From JAURVT01 sp049059935 (GTDB taxonomy: Bacteria > Actinomycetota > Actinomycetes > Propionibacteriales > Nocardioidaceae): a stretch of DNA of 64,000 nt. The position numbers were made by a program, and so were the translations under genes. The notes below the pieces were generated by a model that did not search any database, was not told where the DNA came from, and worked only from the letters and a program-made list of their open reading frames with translations. Within the stretch, counting starts at the first letter, position 1, and the number at the start of each line of letters is the position of its first letter. The stretch lies in the NCBI RefSeq assembly GCF_049059935.1, contig NZ_JBMGQR010000015.1, positions 11,631 to 75,630 of the forward strand, in the 5' to 3' direction. Shown piece after piece: positions 8,254 to 15,572 of the stretch.

Positions 8254-8473
8254 AGTCGCCTCCCTGATCGAAAGCGACGGCATATCCGGCGTGCTCGGCC
8301 ACTGCCAGCAGGTCGCGGCCGACGTCGGCGGAGGTGTTCCACGCGCGTCGGGTGGCAGACCACAAGGGACGACCGCCGGCCTGCTCGATGAGCGGCTTCA
8401 CGTTCTGCCCTTGGACCCAGGCCACTGCACTGCCGGGCTCGATCTCGATGGAGATCCACGGTCGGCGCCTCAT
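8237..8473 (-). CDS. Small phage early protein, unknown (78 aa)
   Basis: 78 residues beginning MRRRPWISIEIEPG. The segment GSAVAWVQGQNVKPLIEQAGGR and an acidic end follow. The ATG at 8473 overlaps the stop of the upstream gene (ATGA), and the end overlaps the start of the repA-like gene by 17 bp. It has no Cys, signal or membrane segment. It belongs by position to the early or replication cluster. The function is not recognised. Confidence 0.6.
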   Translation of the reverse strand: MRRRPWISIEIEPGSAVAWVQGQNVKPLIEQAGGRPLWSATRRAWNTSADVGRDLLAVAEHAGYAVAFDQGGDYDDAA

Positions 8474-8757
8474 GCTGCCGCCTCCGCCGTCGCAAGATCC
8501 GTGATCTGCTCGACCCACCGCGGGGCGATGTCGGCGTGGGCGCGGCAGTTGTCGGCCTTGGCCCGGATTCGCGCATCGGTCTCGGCGATCTGCTCGGGGC
8601 TGGCATGGCCCACGTAGTCGTCGGGGCGGGGCCTGGCCGCCTCGAAGCGATCGGCGCGCTTTTGCCAGTAGAACGCCGTCGCCTCGGCGAGCGCCTGGCG
8701 CAGATTGTCGGTCGCGATCCGGTCGTAATGCTCGGGGCTCAGTCGCATGCGGGTCAC
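8470..8757 (-). CDS. Small phage early protein, unknown (about 95 aa)
   Basis: About 95 residues, strongly helical and charged, with MRLSPEHYDRIATDNLRQAL near the start and a C-terminal Ala/Glu helix. The GTG at 8757 overlaps the preceding gene's TGA as GTGA, and an ATG at 8748 is an alternative start. It contains HASPEQIAETDARIRAKAD, suggesting a coiled helical bundle. The function is unknown. Confidence 0.55.
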   Translation of the reverse strand: MTRMRLSPEHYDRIATDNLRQALAEATAFYWQKRADRFEAARPRPDDYVGHASPEQIAETDARIRAKADNCRAHADIAPRWVEQITDLATAEAAA

Positions 8758-8903
8758 GAGGCATCGCCGCCCACCGGTACGAGCGCACACAGCATCAGCT
8801 TGGCTGTGAGGCCCCGCTCCTCTGCCCGCTCGAGCGCGCGGACGGCGCTGTGCAGCGACATGTAGACGCGCCTTGTCCGGGTGTCCTCATCGACGGTGAA
8901 CAT
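8754..8903 (-). CDS. Very small phage protein, unknown (49 aa)
   Basis: The open frame extends upstream into the excisionase gene, but a sensible start is the ATG at 8903 (MFTVDEDTRTRRVY), giving 49 residues that end in LVPVGGDAS. No clear ribosome binding site is visible, so the start is uncertain. Its TGA is shared with the next gene (GTGA). The function is unknown. Confidence 0.4.
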   Translation of the reverse strand: MFTVDEDTRTRRVYMSLHSAVRALERAEERGLTAKLMLCALVPVGGDAS

Positions 8904-8966
8904 CACCACGTGAGCGATTGCGTCGCCTAGGATTGCAGTGTCGAGGCCGCCAGCCAGAGACTCTGC

Positions 8967-8993
8967 AGCTCCACGGTTCGTCCCCGTGGGGCT
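8967..8993. terminator. Stem-loop downstream of the excisionase gene
   Basis: Arms 8967-8976 and 8984-8993 form a 10-bp stem with one G-T pair and a 7-nt loop, in the 106-bp gap after the excisionase stop at 9010. On the plus strand it is followed by GCTTTCTT, on the minus strand by no T run. It may limit read-through between the excisionase and the early genes. Confidence 0.4.
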
Positions 8994-9009
8994 GCTTTCT
9001 TGTGTGGGA

Positions 9010-9234
9010 TCAACCTGCACGGCGAGCACCGCCGCTCTTGGCAGACGGGATGGGCCGCAACAGGGCCCGCACTTCGTCCAAGTCGACACGAATGAGCCGA
9101 GGCCCAATCCGGAATGCCTGCAACGTGCCGTCGGCGACACGCCGACGAATGGTGTCCTTTGAGACACCCACCTCTTGGGCGGCTTCGCTGAGAGAGCCGA
9201 ATCGGCGTGAAGATTCGGCAGTTAAGATAGACAC
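9010..9234 (-). CDS. Excisionase (Xis), helix-turn-helix
   Basis: 74 residues. The compact excisionase HTH is clear: SLSEAAQEVGVSKDTIRRRV, then ADGTLQAFRIGPRLIRVD with the typical Arg-rich wing and DLDEVRALL helix. This is the MerR-like excise fold of phage recombination directionality factors, which bend attL/attR with the integrase during excision. The GTG start at 9234 is preceded by GGGAG. It lies two genes from the integrase, the usual arrangement. Confidence 0.85.
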   Translation of the reverse strand: MSILTAESSRRFGSLSEAAQEVGVSKDTIRRRVADGTLQAFRIGPRLIRVDLDEVRALLRPIPSAKSGGARRAG

Positions 9235-9300
9235 TTCGGTGCTCCCGGGGCGCGATAAGTAGCGCCTCCGATGGGAGGACCGATGTGCTTACGCTAGCAC

Positions 9301-9780
9301 TCACGTGCCCCCATGTGCGGCGACGAACTGGCGCGCCGTCCACTTTCGCTCCGCGACCATCCTGAACATCTCGTTGAACTCGACGGCGAGGTGGTCGACT
9401 TTCAGATCCACCATCGCTCGAAGGAGATCAGACACTGCGCGAGCGTCGCCGTCTTCGGAGACAACCAGCGGCACCTCGTAGGAACACGTGGGCATGTGGC
9501 AGTGGATGATCCACCGCCAGTGGGGCGGTACGTCTTCTTCGGACGGCTTCGACAGCCAACCACCGACGCCCTCCCGTTCCATTAGCGCCATCTCGTCGGC
9601 CGTTTCGGGTCGCCACCCCCCGACGTGCTCCTGATGAAATCCATCTCCTTCGAGCACGGACACCCGCCCTGTCGCGGTCATGCCCCAACAGACCAGGCCC
9701 CGAAGCGGGTGATTTGCGCACCGGGCCCAAAGCTGCGCGATAGGGCGAAAGTCAGGACTCCAAGTCGAGTAGTCACGCAT
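9301..9780 (-). CDS. Orphan protein between integrase and excisionase, unknown (159 aa)
   Basis: 159 residues starting MRDYSTWSPDF. The ATG at 9780 overlaps the integrase stop, so it is probably translated from the integrase transcript. Cys and His residues cluster (ARCANHPL, LVCWGM, IIHCHMPTCSY), suggesting metal binding or disulfides. The C-terminal half is helical (AVSDLLRAMVDLKVDHL). It has no HTH, so it does not look like a classical repressor. Its place in the lysogeny region makes an immunity or exclusion role possible, but this is only a guess. Confidence 0.55.
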   Translation of the reverse strand: MRDYSTWSPDFRPIAQLWARCANHPLRGLVCWGMTATGRVSVLEGDGFHQEHVGGWRPETADEMALMEREGVGGWLSKPSEEDVPPHWRWIIHCHMPTCSYEVPLVVSEDGDARAVSDLLRAMVDLKVDHLAVEFNEMFRMVAERKWTARQFVAAHGGT

Positions 9781-10888
9781 CGAGGTCACCCACGACCATC
9801 TTGGATAGCGCCTTCGCAATCTCCATGTCTCTCCCCTGCGCCGCGTGTTGGTACCTGAGCGCGGCTCCCGGTGTCGAGTGGCCCAGTCGCCCCATCAACT
9901 CGGCAAGTGTGGCGCCCGTGGATGCTGCCAGGACGGCGCCGGTGTGTCTGAGGTCGTGCCACCTGAGGTCGGGCCGCAGAGCCTTCTCGCGGGCCGCGTA
10001 GAAGCTCTTGTAGAGCGTCGAGGGTTGCAGGTTCGTGCCGGCGACGGACGGGAACAGCAGACCACTCTTGCCGGGCTGCGCGTGCGAGGCCAGGTGATCC
10101 TTTAGTGCCGGCATCAGGTGTGGCGGGATGGCGACATTGCGCACGCCGGCGTCGGACTTGGGCGTCCCGATGATGGTCTTGCCCTCGACACGGACCACGG
10201 CCCGCCGGATCTGCAGCACACCTGCCTCGAGGTCGACGTCCTTGCGTCGCAGCTCGGTCAGCTCGCCGAAGCGGAGGCCGCACCACGCGGCCAGCAGCGT
10301 CATCACCTTGTACTTGTCAGGCATGGCGGATACGAGCGCCTCGAGCTCGGGCAACGTGGCGGGCTTGATCTTGTGTACGCGCTTGGAGTTGCCGGCCCCG
10401 CGAATGTGGCATGGGTTCACGGTGATCAGCTCGTCGTTAACCGCGGTCGCCAGGATCGACCGGAGCAGGCTGTAGGCGTGCGCCCGCATAGTCGGCTTCT
10501 CCGAGCCCTGCTCTGTGTGCCAGCGGCGGACCGCGGCCGGTGACACCGTCTTGAGCGCCATGCTGCCAAAGGTGGGCTTGAGCCGGCTCTCGATGAGCTT
10601 GGCGTAGTGGTCCTTTGTGCGCGGCTTGAGCGTGCGGTCCTTCAGCCATAGGTCGGCGTACTCACCGAAGGTGATCGGAGCCGCGTGCTGCTCGTTGGGC
10701 GGCACCCATGCACCGAGGGAGATCTGCTGCCGCTGGGCCGCAAGCCACGCTTCAGCGTCCTCGGCGGCGTCGAACGTCCAGGGCGCGTTGTAGATGACGC
10801 CGTCGGGCGCCGTGTAGTTCGCCTGATAGCGCTTCGAGGGCAGCCGGCGGATGTTTCCGAACGACCTCTTGCGCTTCCTTGGTGGCAC
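9773..10888 (-). CDS. int: Phage tyrosine recombinase (integrase)
   Basis: 371 residues with the three expected parts: an AP2-like N-terminal arm-binding domain (GNIRRLPSKRYQANYTAPDG), a SAM-like core-binding domain (about 70-165), and the catalytic domain with Arg206 (CGLRFGEL), His311 and Arg314 (HDLRHT), His337 (GHST) and the nucleophile Tyr346 (RYQH). The GTG start at 10,888 has GGAAGG about 9 nt upstream. It sits right beside the tRNA-type attachment site and integrates the element by site-specific recombination. Confidence 0.95.
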   Translation of the reverse strand: MPPRKRKRSFGNIRRLPSKRYQANYTAPDGVIYNAPWTFDAAEDAEAWLAAQRQQISLGAWVPPNEQHAAPITFGEYADLWLKDRTLKPRTKDHYAKLIESRLKPTFGSMALKTVSPAAVRRWHTEQGSEKPTMRAHAYSLLRSILATAVNDELITVNPCHIRGAGNSKRVHKIKPATLPELEALVSAMPDKYKVMTLLAAWCGLRFGELTELRRKDVDLEAGVLQIRRAVVRVEGKTIIGTPKSDAGVRNVAIPPHLMPALKDHLASHAQPGKSGLLFPSVAGTNLQPSTLYKSFYAAREKALRPDLRWHDLRHTGAVLAASTGATLAELMGRLGHSTPGAALRYQHAAQGRDMEIAKALSKMVVGDLDA

Positions 10889-10973
10889 TGAGTTCGGCCT
10901 TCCGTGCGGGATACGTGCGGAATGAGTGCCGCCTCGTGCACACTTGTGCCTGCCCCTGAGACGGGCTACTGTT

Positions 10974-11086
10974 TCTCAGAAGCCCAGCATATCAAGGGTT
11001 TCAGCAAGTCAGACCCAGTAACACCACCTCTGGCCGAAACTGGTTCAATCCCAGTATCGCCCACCAGCAACTCCCTCTCAGAAGCC
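10974..11086. repeat. 11-bp direct repeats flanking the tRNA fragment
   Basis: TCTCAGAAGCC is present at 10,974-10,984 (element side) and 11,076-11,086 (host side, inside the tRNA terminator stem). The copies are 102 bp apart and flank the displaced tRNA end. They may be integrase arm-type sites or a chance match. The element-side copy lies in the 275-bp gene-free stretch 10,889-11,163, which otherwise holds only the attachment site and the terminator. Confidence 0.4.
11039..11066 (+). other. attR core: displaced 3' fragment of a tRNA gene
   Basis: A complete T arm (ACTGG / TTCAATC / CCAGT, 11,039-11,055) is followed by an acceptor 3' strand ATCGCCC, a discriminator A and an encoded CCA (to 11,066). 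No 5' half with a matching GGGCGAT acceptor strand lies about 75 bp upstream, so this is not a complete tRNA. This is what integration into the 3' end of a tRNA leaves at the far side. The acceptor sequence would fit a GGGCGAT-type tRNA such as tRNA-Val, which is unproven. Confidence 0.8.
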
Positions 11087-11112
11087 GGTCTCGCACAGCG
11101 GGCCGGCTTCTT
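11080..11112 (+). terminator. Rho-independent terminator of the former tRNA gene
   Basis: AGAAGCCGG (11,080-11,088) pairs with CCGGCTTCT (11,103-11,111), followed by a short T pair. It lies 13 bp after the tRNA CCA end. This is the natural host terminator of the tRNA that served as integration site. Confidence 0.75.
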
Positions 11113-11163
11113 GCATGTCGTGGTGCGCAGCGGGGACTTCTCAGCGAGAGGTCCCGCGGACAG

Positions 11164-14100
11164 TTACTGGGCCGCGGCGGCAGTCACGTTGAAGAAGTCC
11201 GACGGCATCGCCGACTCGAGCCGCCAGGTGAAGGCAATCGGACGATCGCCCTCATGGCTGACGTAGTGGGCGGGTCCGAGGAACAGGTAGGGCGAGGTCC
11301 CGAACTCGTCCTTGGCCTCGTGACGAACGAAGAGCAGAACCGTGCTCGCGCCGTTGACGTAGCGCTGGCCGGTCTTCGAAGCGACGGACGTCGTCGACTG
11401 CGACTCCCAGTGAAACAGCGTCGGGCTGATCGGATAGTCCGCGTACATCGTGGTGGGTGAGTAGTCGGCCTCTGACTTCTTCAGGGTGATGAAGAAGGCG
11501 TCGACGTTGCGGTCGGCGGAGTACCAGACGCCTTCGCGGAAGCTGTTGGGGTTACGCGGGAAGTCCAGTGCGGCCAGGATCTCCTCGCGCTGGTAGCGGG
11601 CGTGGACGAGCAGCGGAACGTCCGAGAGGTCGCCGCCCAGTGCGACGGTCATGCGCCGTGCGGCCTCGAAGGACAGGTCGACGACGGTCGAGAGCTCGGC
11701 ACGCGTGGCTACCTCGGCGCGCAGCGTCTGCAGCCCAGCCTCGATGGACTCGTGGCCGCCGCCGTCGGACCAGAGCGAGAAGAACAACATCCTCGCCACG
11801 CGCTGCTCAGCAGACGACAGCTCCTCGTAGGCGGGAGCGACCTCGGCGAGGATCGCGGGGTAGATCTGGGCGCGAAGCGGATCGTCGACGTGGGCGAAGG
11901 CGCGCACCCGCTTGAGCAGCTTCTCCTCAAGCACCGAACCAGGTTCGGTCGGGAGGTTGGCGTCGCGGCGGAGCTTGGTCCACGAATGGCTCCCTCGACG
12001 GAGGATGTCGCTGAGCTCGAGGCCAGACTCGTCGAGGAAGGTTGACAGGTCCTGGTCGCCACGCGTGCGGAGCTCGGTGACGATCTGCTGCCAACGGTTG
12101 GCGATCTGGGAGCGGATGTTCTCGAGCACGAGCGTCTGCGACTGCTTGTCGAGCACGATCTGGCACCCGGACGGAAGGAACGGGAATCCCTTCTCGACCT
12201 GCTTCTCGACCTCGCGGCGCGACCCCCCGGTCAGGGCCCGGTACCGCGTGGCGAACTGGAACGACTTGTGCTGGTAGCCGATGAAGTCCAGGACCGTCAG
12301 GACGGCCTTGTGCGGGGTGCGACGCAGTCCGCGGCCCAGCTGTTGCAGGAAGACCGTGGCGCTCTCGGTGGGGCGCAGAAACAGGACGGTGTCGACGTCG
12401 GGGATGTCGAGTCCCTCGTTGAACAGGTCGGCGGCGAAGAGGATGTTGACACGGCGGGCGCGAAGATCGTTGAGTGCATCAGCTCGCTCCTGCTGAGGCG
12501 TGTTGCCGCTGACGGCCCGAGCCGGGATTCCGGCCTCGACGAACACTCGCGCCATGTACTCCGCGTGGGCGACGCTGACGCAAAACCCGAGTCCGCGCAT
12601 GGCACCGACGTCGGCGACCTTGTCACGCAGCTGGGTCAGGACGATCTGTGCGCGCACGTCGTTGCCGGTGAACACCTTCGACAGCTCGTGCTCGTCGTAC
12701 CGCCCCCGCGACCACGTGATCGCGCTGAGGTCGGTGCCGTCGGCGACGGCGAAGTAGTGGAACGGGCACAGCAGATCGGCGCCGAGCGCGTCCCACAGGC
12801 GCAGCTCGGCCGCCGTGCGTCCCTCGAAGAAGCTGCGGACGTCCGTGCCGTCGGCGCGCTCCGGCGTGGCCGTCAGACCCAGGAGCTCGACGGGAGTGAA
12901 GTGGTCGATCAGGCGCCGGTAGGTCTTGGCCTCGGCGTGGTGGAACTCGTCGATGACGACGATGTCGTACGCGTCCGCGGGGATGTTCTCGACGCCGTAG
13001 GCGTTCAGCGACTGGACGCTGGCGAACACGTGCTTCCACCGCTCTGGACGGGCGCCACCCACGTACAGCTCGCCGAAGCCGGCGTCGGCCAGCACCTCGC
13101 GGTAGGTACGCATCGACTGCTCGAGGATTTCCTTGCGATGGGCGACGAACAGCAGCGAGGGCTGCTCACCGTTGGCGCGCTCGCAGAATCCCCGGTAGTC
13201 GAGCGCCGCGATCACGGTCTTGCCGGTTCCCGTGGCCGCAACAACAAGGTTGCGGTGGCGATCGTGGATGCGCCGCTCTCCGTCGATCGCGTCGAGCATC
13301 TCTTGCTGGTACGGGAACGGTCGCACCTGGAGGCCGGAGATCGAGATGGTGACGCGATCGGATTGACGACGCCCGGCTGCTTCGTTCAGTGAGTCGTCCA
13401 GACGGTCACGGTCTCGGTCAGGGTCGTACGGCTCGAACTCGCTACCGTTCCAGTACGAGTCGAACGTCGCCCGGAACTTGTGCAGCAGCGACGGCGTCGC
13501 GGCCGTCGAGAGTCGGACGTTCCACTCGACGCCCTCGAGCAGGGCGCTGGTCGAGAGGTTGGACGACCCCACGTAGGCGGTGTCGAAGCCGGTGTTGCGG
13601 TGGAACAACCACGCCTTGGCGTGCAGGCGGGTGCGGGCGGCGTCGTACTGAACGCGCACTTCGGCACCGTAGTCACGCACGAGCCGGTCGAGAGCCTCGC
13701 GCTCCGTGCCGCCGATGTAGGTGGTCGTGGCCACCCGGAGCGGGATGCCGGCCTCCTTCATCGCTGCGAGCTCGCGTTCCAGCAGCCGAACGCCACGCCA
13801 CATCACGAACGCGCACAGCAGGTCGACGGAGTCGGCGGAGTCGAGCTCGGCCCGCAGCTCGCTGGCGAGGGACGGCTCGCCGTGGGCGTTGGTGAGCAGA
13901 GCCGCGTCGTTCAAGGGCGTCCGGGGACGCTGGCCGTATCGGCTGACGATGCCCGGCCCGGCCGGCGGCTTCAGCGAGTGCAGCTCGCGGACCGGTTCGA
14001 CGACCGCCAGGTCGGGATCGTCGAGGTGCCGGAGGAGCTCGTTGGCTGCATCGAGGCGCTTGGCGGGATCTCGAATCGCGCCGAGACGTTGGCCGATCGC

Positions 14101-14238
14101 GGCGGCTAGGTGGCGCGTCAGGACGTGCGTCTGGTCTGCGTCGTCCACGGCTGCAAGCTCGGCGAGCAGGTGCTCCTCCCCCGCTACCGCCCGATCGATG
14201 GCGTGCGTGACCAGCGATTCATGCAGACCTTCGTGCAC
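11164..14238 (-). CDS. PLD nuclease-like / DEAH helicase / DUF3427 protein
   Basis: 1024 residues. N-terminal phospholipase-D-like domain with HAK (206-208) and SSNLS, then a superfamily-2 helicase with Walker A ATGTGKT (about 335-341), DEFH at 430-433, GLTATPERADG and the QQLGRGLRR motif VI, and finally a DUF3427-type C-terminal domain. Such proteins combine a nucleic-acid phosphodiesterase fold with a DNA translocase and are often found near defence genes. It is the first host gene after the prophage, on the minus strand, with a GTG start at 14,238. A DNA repair or anti-phage role is inferred. Confidence 0.88.
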   Translation of the reverse strand: MHEGLHESLVTHAIDRAVAGEEHLLAELAAVDDADQTHVLTRHLAAAIGQRLGAIRDPAKRLDAANELLRHLDDPDLAVVEPVRELHSLKPPAGPGIVSRYGQRPRTPLNDAALLTNAHGEPSLASELRAELDSADSVDLLCAFVMWRGVRLLERELAAMKEAGIPLRVATTTYIGGTEREALDRLVRDYGAEVRVQYDAARTRLHAKAWLFHRNTGFDTAYVGSSNLSTSALLEGVEWNVRLSTAATPSLLHKFRATFDSYWNGSEFEPYDPDRDRDRLDDSLNEAAGRRQSDRVTISISGLQVRPFPYQQEMLDAIDGERRIHDRHRNLVVAATGTGKTVIAALDYRGFCERANGEQPSLLFVAHRKEILEQSMRTYREVLADAGFGELYVGGARPERWKHVFASVQSLNAYGVENIPADAYDIVVIDEFHHAEAKTYRRLIDHFTPVELLGLTATPERADGTDVRSFFEGRTAAELRLWDALGADLLCPFHYFAVADGTDLSAITWSRGRYDEHELSKVFTGNDVRAQIVLTQLRDKVADVGAMRGLGFCVSVAHAEYMARVFVEAGIPARAVSGNTPQQERADALNDLRARRVNILFAADLFNEGLDIPDVDTVLFLRPTESATVFLQQLGRGLRRTPHKAVLTVLDFIGYQHKSFQFATRYRALTGGSRREVEKQVEKGFPFLPSGCQIVLDKQSQTLVLENIRSQIANRWQQIVTELRTRGDQDLSTFLDESGLELSDILRRGSHSWTKLRRDANLPTEPGSVLEEKLLKRVRAFAHVDDPLRAQIYPAILAEVAPAYEELSSAEQRVARMLFFSLWSDGGGHESIEAGLQTLRAEVATRAELSTVVDLSFEAARRMTVALGGDLSDVPLLVHARYQREEILAALDFPRNPNSFREGVWYSADRNVDAFFITLKKSEADYSPTTMYADYPISPTLFHWESQSTTSVASKTGQRYVNGASTVLLFVRHEAKDEFGTSPYLFLGPAHYVSHEGDRPIAFTWRLESAMPSDFFNVTAAAAQ

Positions 14239-14358
14239 CGTGTCCCCCCGAGTTGGTGTGGGGCGCAGCTTGTCATGGAACGTCCCTGGTTCGGGCGGAT
14301 TCGCGGACGAGCGACGCCGATCGGCGCTGTGACCGCCTCGTCAGGTTGGATGGGACCC

Positions 14359-14565
14359 ATGAGCCAGACCGACCCCATGTGGGTGCGTGCGACGTGTCCG
14401 GAGTGCGACGACAGCGGGCCGCGGATGCACGACCAGTCCGAGCTGCCGGTCGACGGGCGCGAGGGGTTCCTGGAGTGGCGTCAGGAGCTGCTGACGGTTC
14501 ACGTGCGGCCGGTGGCGGTGTCGCGGCGCGTCGAGGACGCGTGGTCGGCGGTGGAGACGATCTGA
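14359..14565 (+). CDS. Small hypothetical protein with a CPEC motif
   Basis: 68 residues, MSQTDPMWVRATCPECDDSG then a charged region ending WSAVETI. The ATCPECDDSG turn resembles half of a zinc ribbon. TTGGAT lies 7 nt before the ATG at 14,359, matching the leaderless promoter pattern of this genome, and an ATG at 14,350 is also possible. It diverges from the helicase gene. The function is unknown. Confidence 0.5.
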   Translation: MSQTDPMWVRATCPECDDSGPRMHDQSELPVDGREGFLEWRQELLTVHVRPVAVSRRVEDAWSAVETI

Positions 14566-14566
14566 T

Positions 14567-14604
14567 CTCTGGATCCGGGTCGCGATAGCGACCACGATCC
14601 AGAG
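14567..14604. terminator. Two-tier hairpin between convergent genes
   Basis: CTCTGGATC (14,567-14,575) pairs with GATCCAGAG (14,596-14,604), and inside it GGTCGC (14,578-14,583) pairs with GCGACC (14,588-14,593) around a 4-nt loop. A further copy of CCACGATCCAG follows at 14,610-14,620 (first copy 14,592-14,602). It sits between genes ending at 14,565 (+) and 14,630 (-) and would serve as a bidirectional terminator. Confidence 0.6.
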
Positions 14605-14629
14605 ACCAGCCACGATCCAGGGACTCTCG

Positions 14630-15061
14630 TCAGGACGAGGAGTGGGGGTCGCCGCTGTAGATGTCGAGCATCTGGTCGCGCAGAAGGACCTGGTCGGCCG
14701 AGAGCCAGAGCTCGACGATCTTGCGGCCCTCGAAGCGGTAGAGGGCGAGCTCGTTGGCCTGCATGCGCAGGCCGGTGGCCCGGACGCCGCGGAAGTCCTT
14801 CATGTGGGTGCCGGTGTCGTGGAGCCGGCAGGCGAGGCGCTTGCCGTCGACGACGGCGAACTCGATGCGCCACTGGAAGTCGGGGAACGCGTCGATCATC
14901 TTGTCCAGCTCGGCGCGCAGGCGGTCGGCGTCCCAGGGCGTCCCGTTGAGGACGAAGTCCGCGGCGAAGAACTCCTCGAGCCGGTGCATCTCACGTCGGT
15001 TGATGGCCGTGATCATGTCGGTCACGACCGCGACGCGTCGGCGTTCCGCGAGGGTGTGCAT
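14630..15061 (-). CDS. SnoaL-like / ester-cyclase-type protein
   Basis: 143 residues. The pattern RRREVAVVTDMI-type helix, REMHRLEEFFAADFVLNG, FPDFQWRIEFAVVDGKRLACRLHDTGTH and a final FEGRKIVELWLSADQ is that of the SnoaL/NTF2-like cone fold. These are small hydrophobic-pocket proteins, often polyketide cyclases or isomerases. The start at 15,061 has a strong GGAAGGA site 8 nt upstream. The substrate cannot be told. The gene is divergent from the lipoprotein gene. Confidence 0.75.
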   Translation of the reverse strand: MHTLAERRRVAVVTDMITAINRREMHRLEEFFAADFVLNGTPWDADRLRAELDKMIDAFPDFQWRIEFAVVDGKRLACRLHDTGTHMKDFRGVRATGLRMQANELALYRFEGRKIVELWLSADQVLLRDQMLDIYSGDPHSSS

Positions 15062-15167
15062 GGGGCGATCCTTCCAAACCAGGAGGTCACGTCCGCGGCC
15101 GGTGGCCGTCGCCGAACCGACGCGCGTCGTTGGGCCCACCCGTCCGGCCGGACGTAGCGTCGGATCC

Positions 15168-15542
15168 ATGCGTTCGTCCAAGTTCTCCGCAGCCCTGATC
15201 GCCGCCTCGATGGCCGGCACCGTCCTGCTCGCCGGGTGCGGGTCGCCCGACGCGAACGAGACCGATCCGGCCGAGGTGCGGCGCACCGACAACGCCACCC
15301 CGACGCCCCAGGGCGACGAGCAGCAGAAGGAGGCCGCGTCGGCCACGCCGTCGCCGTCCGACCTGCCCACCGTCGACTGGGACAACTACGACGACGGCCT
15401 GCAGCAGAAGATCGACGGCTACACCGAGGCCAAGAACTGCGACGGCATCACGGGCGAGATCCAGAAGGCCAAGGGCGCGTCGGGCCAGGCCGACCTGATC
15501 GGGTACCTCGAGGCGAGCGGAGCGGCCGCCGGCTGCACGTGA
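15168..15542 (+). CDS. Small secreted lipoprotein
   Basis: 124 residues. A type II signal peptide with lipobox LLAGC is followed by a Thr/Pro/Asp-rich linker. The C-terminal domain contains two cysteines (KNCDGI and AAGCT at the end) that could form a disulfide. A TAGCGT box lies 7 nt before the ATG, pointing to a leaderless transcript. The function is unknown. It is probably exported and anchored to the membrane outer face. Confidence 0.75.
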   Translation: MRSSKFSAALIAASMAGTVLLAGCGSPDANETDPAEVRRTDNATPTPQGDEQQKEAASATPSPSDLPTVDWDNYDDGLQQKIDGYTEAKNCDGITGEIQKAKGASGQADLIGYLEASGAAAGCT

Positions 15543-15572
15543 GCCTGACGGCCGCTCCCACGCCCAGCGTCC

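Larger units (their letters stand above)
1..11066. mobile_element. Right part of an integrated prophage or phage-related element, left end outside the window
   Basis: All genes from 1 to 10,888 lie on the minus strand and form a phage-type series: tyrosine integrase, excisionase, RepA-like ATPase, WhiB-like protein, HTH protein, terminase-small-subunit-like protein and tape-measure protein. Many neighbours overlap by ATGA, GTGA or TAATG junctions. The right border is a 3' tRNA fragment ending in CCA at 11,066, which fits integration at the 3' end of a tRNA gene. The intact tRNA should lie at the unseen left border. No capsid, portal, large terminase or lysis gene is present in the visible part. 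Confidence 0.88.

Noticed and set aside
8904..9167. Longer N-terminus for the 49-residue early protein
   Set aside because: The extension would overlap the excisionase gene and contains no plausible domain.
10991..11066. Complete tRNA gene
   Set aside because: The T arm and CCA end are present but no matching 5' acceptor strand, D arm or anticodon arm; only the 3' fragment is supported.
14110..14358. Upstream extension of the small CPEC-motif protein
   Set aside because: It would overlap the helicase gene on the other strand; the promoter-like TTGGAT and ATG at 14,359 are better.
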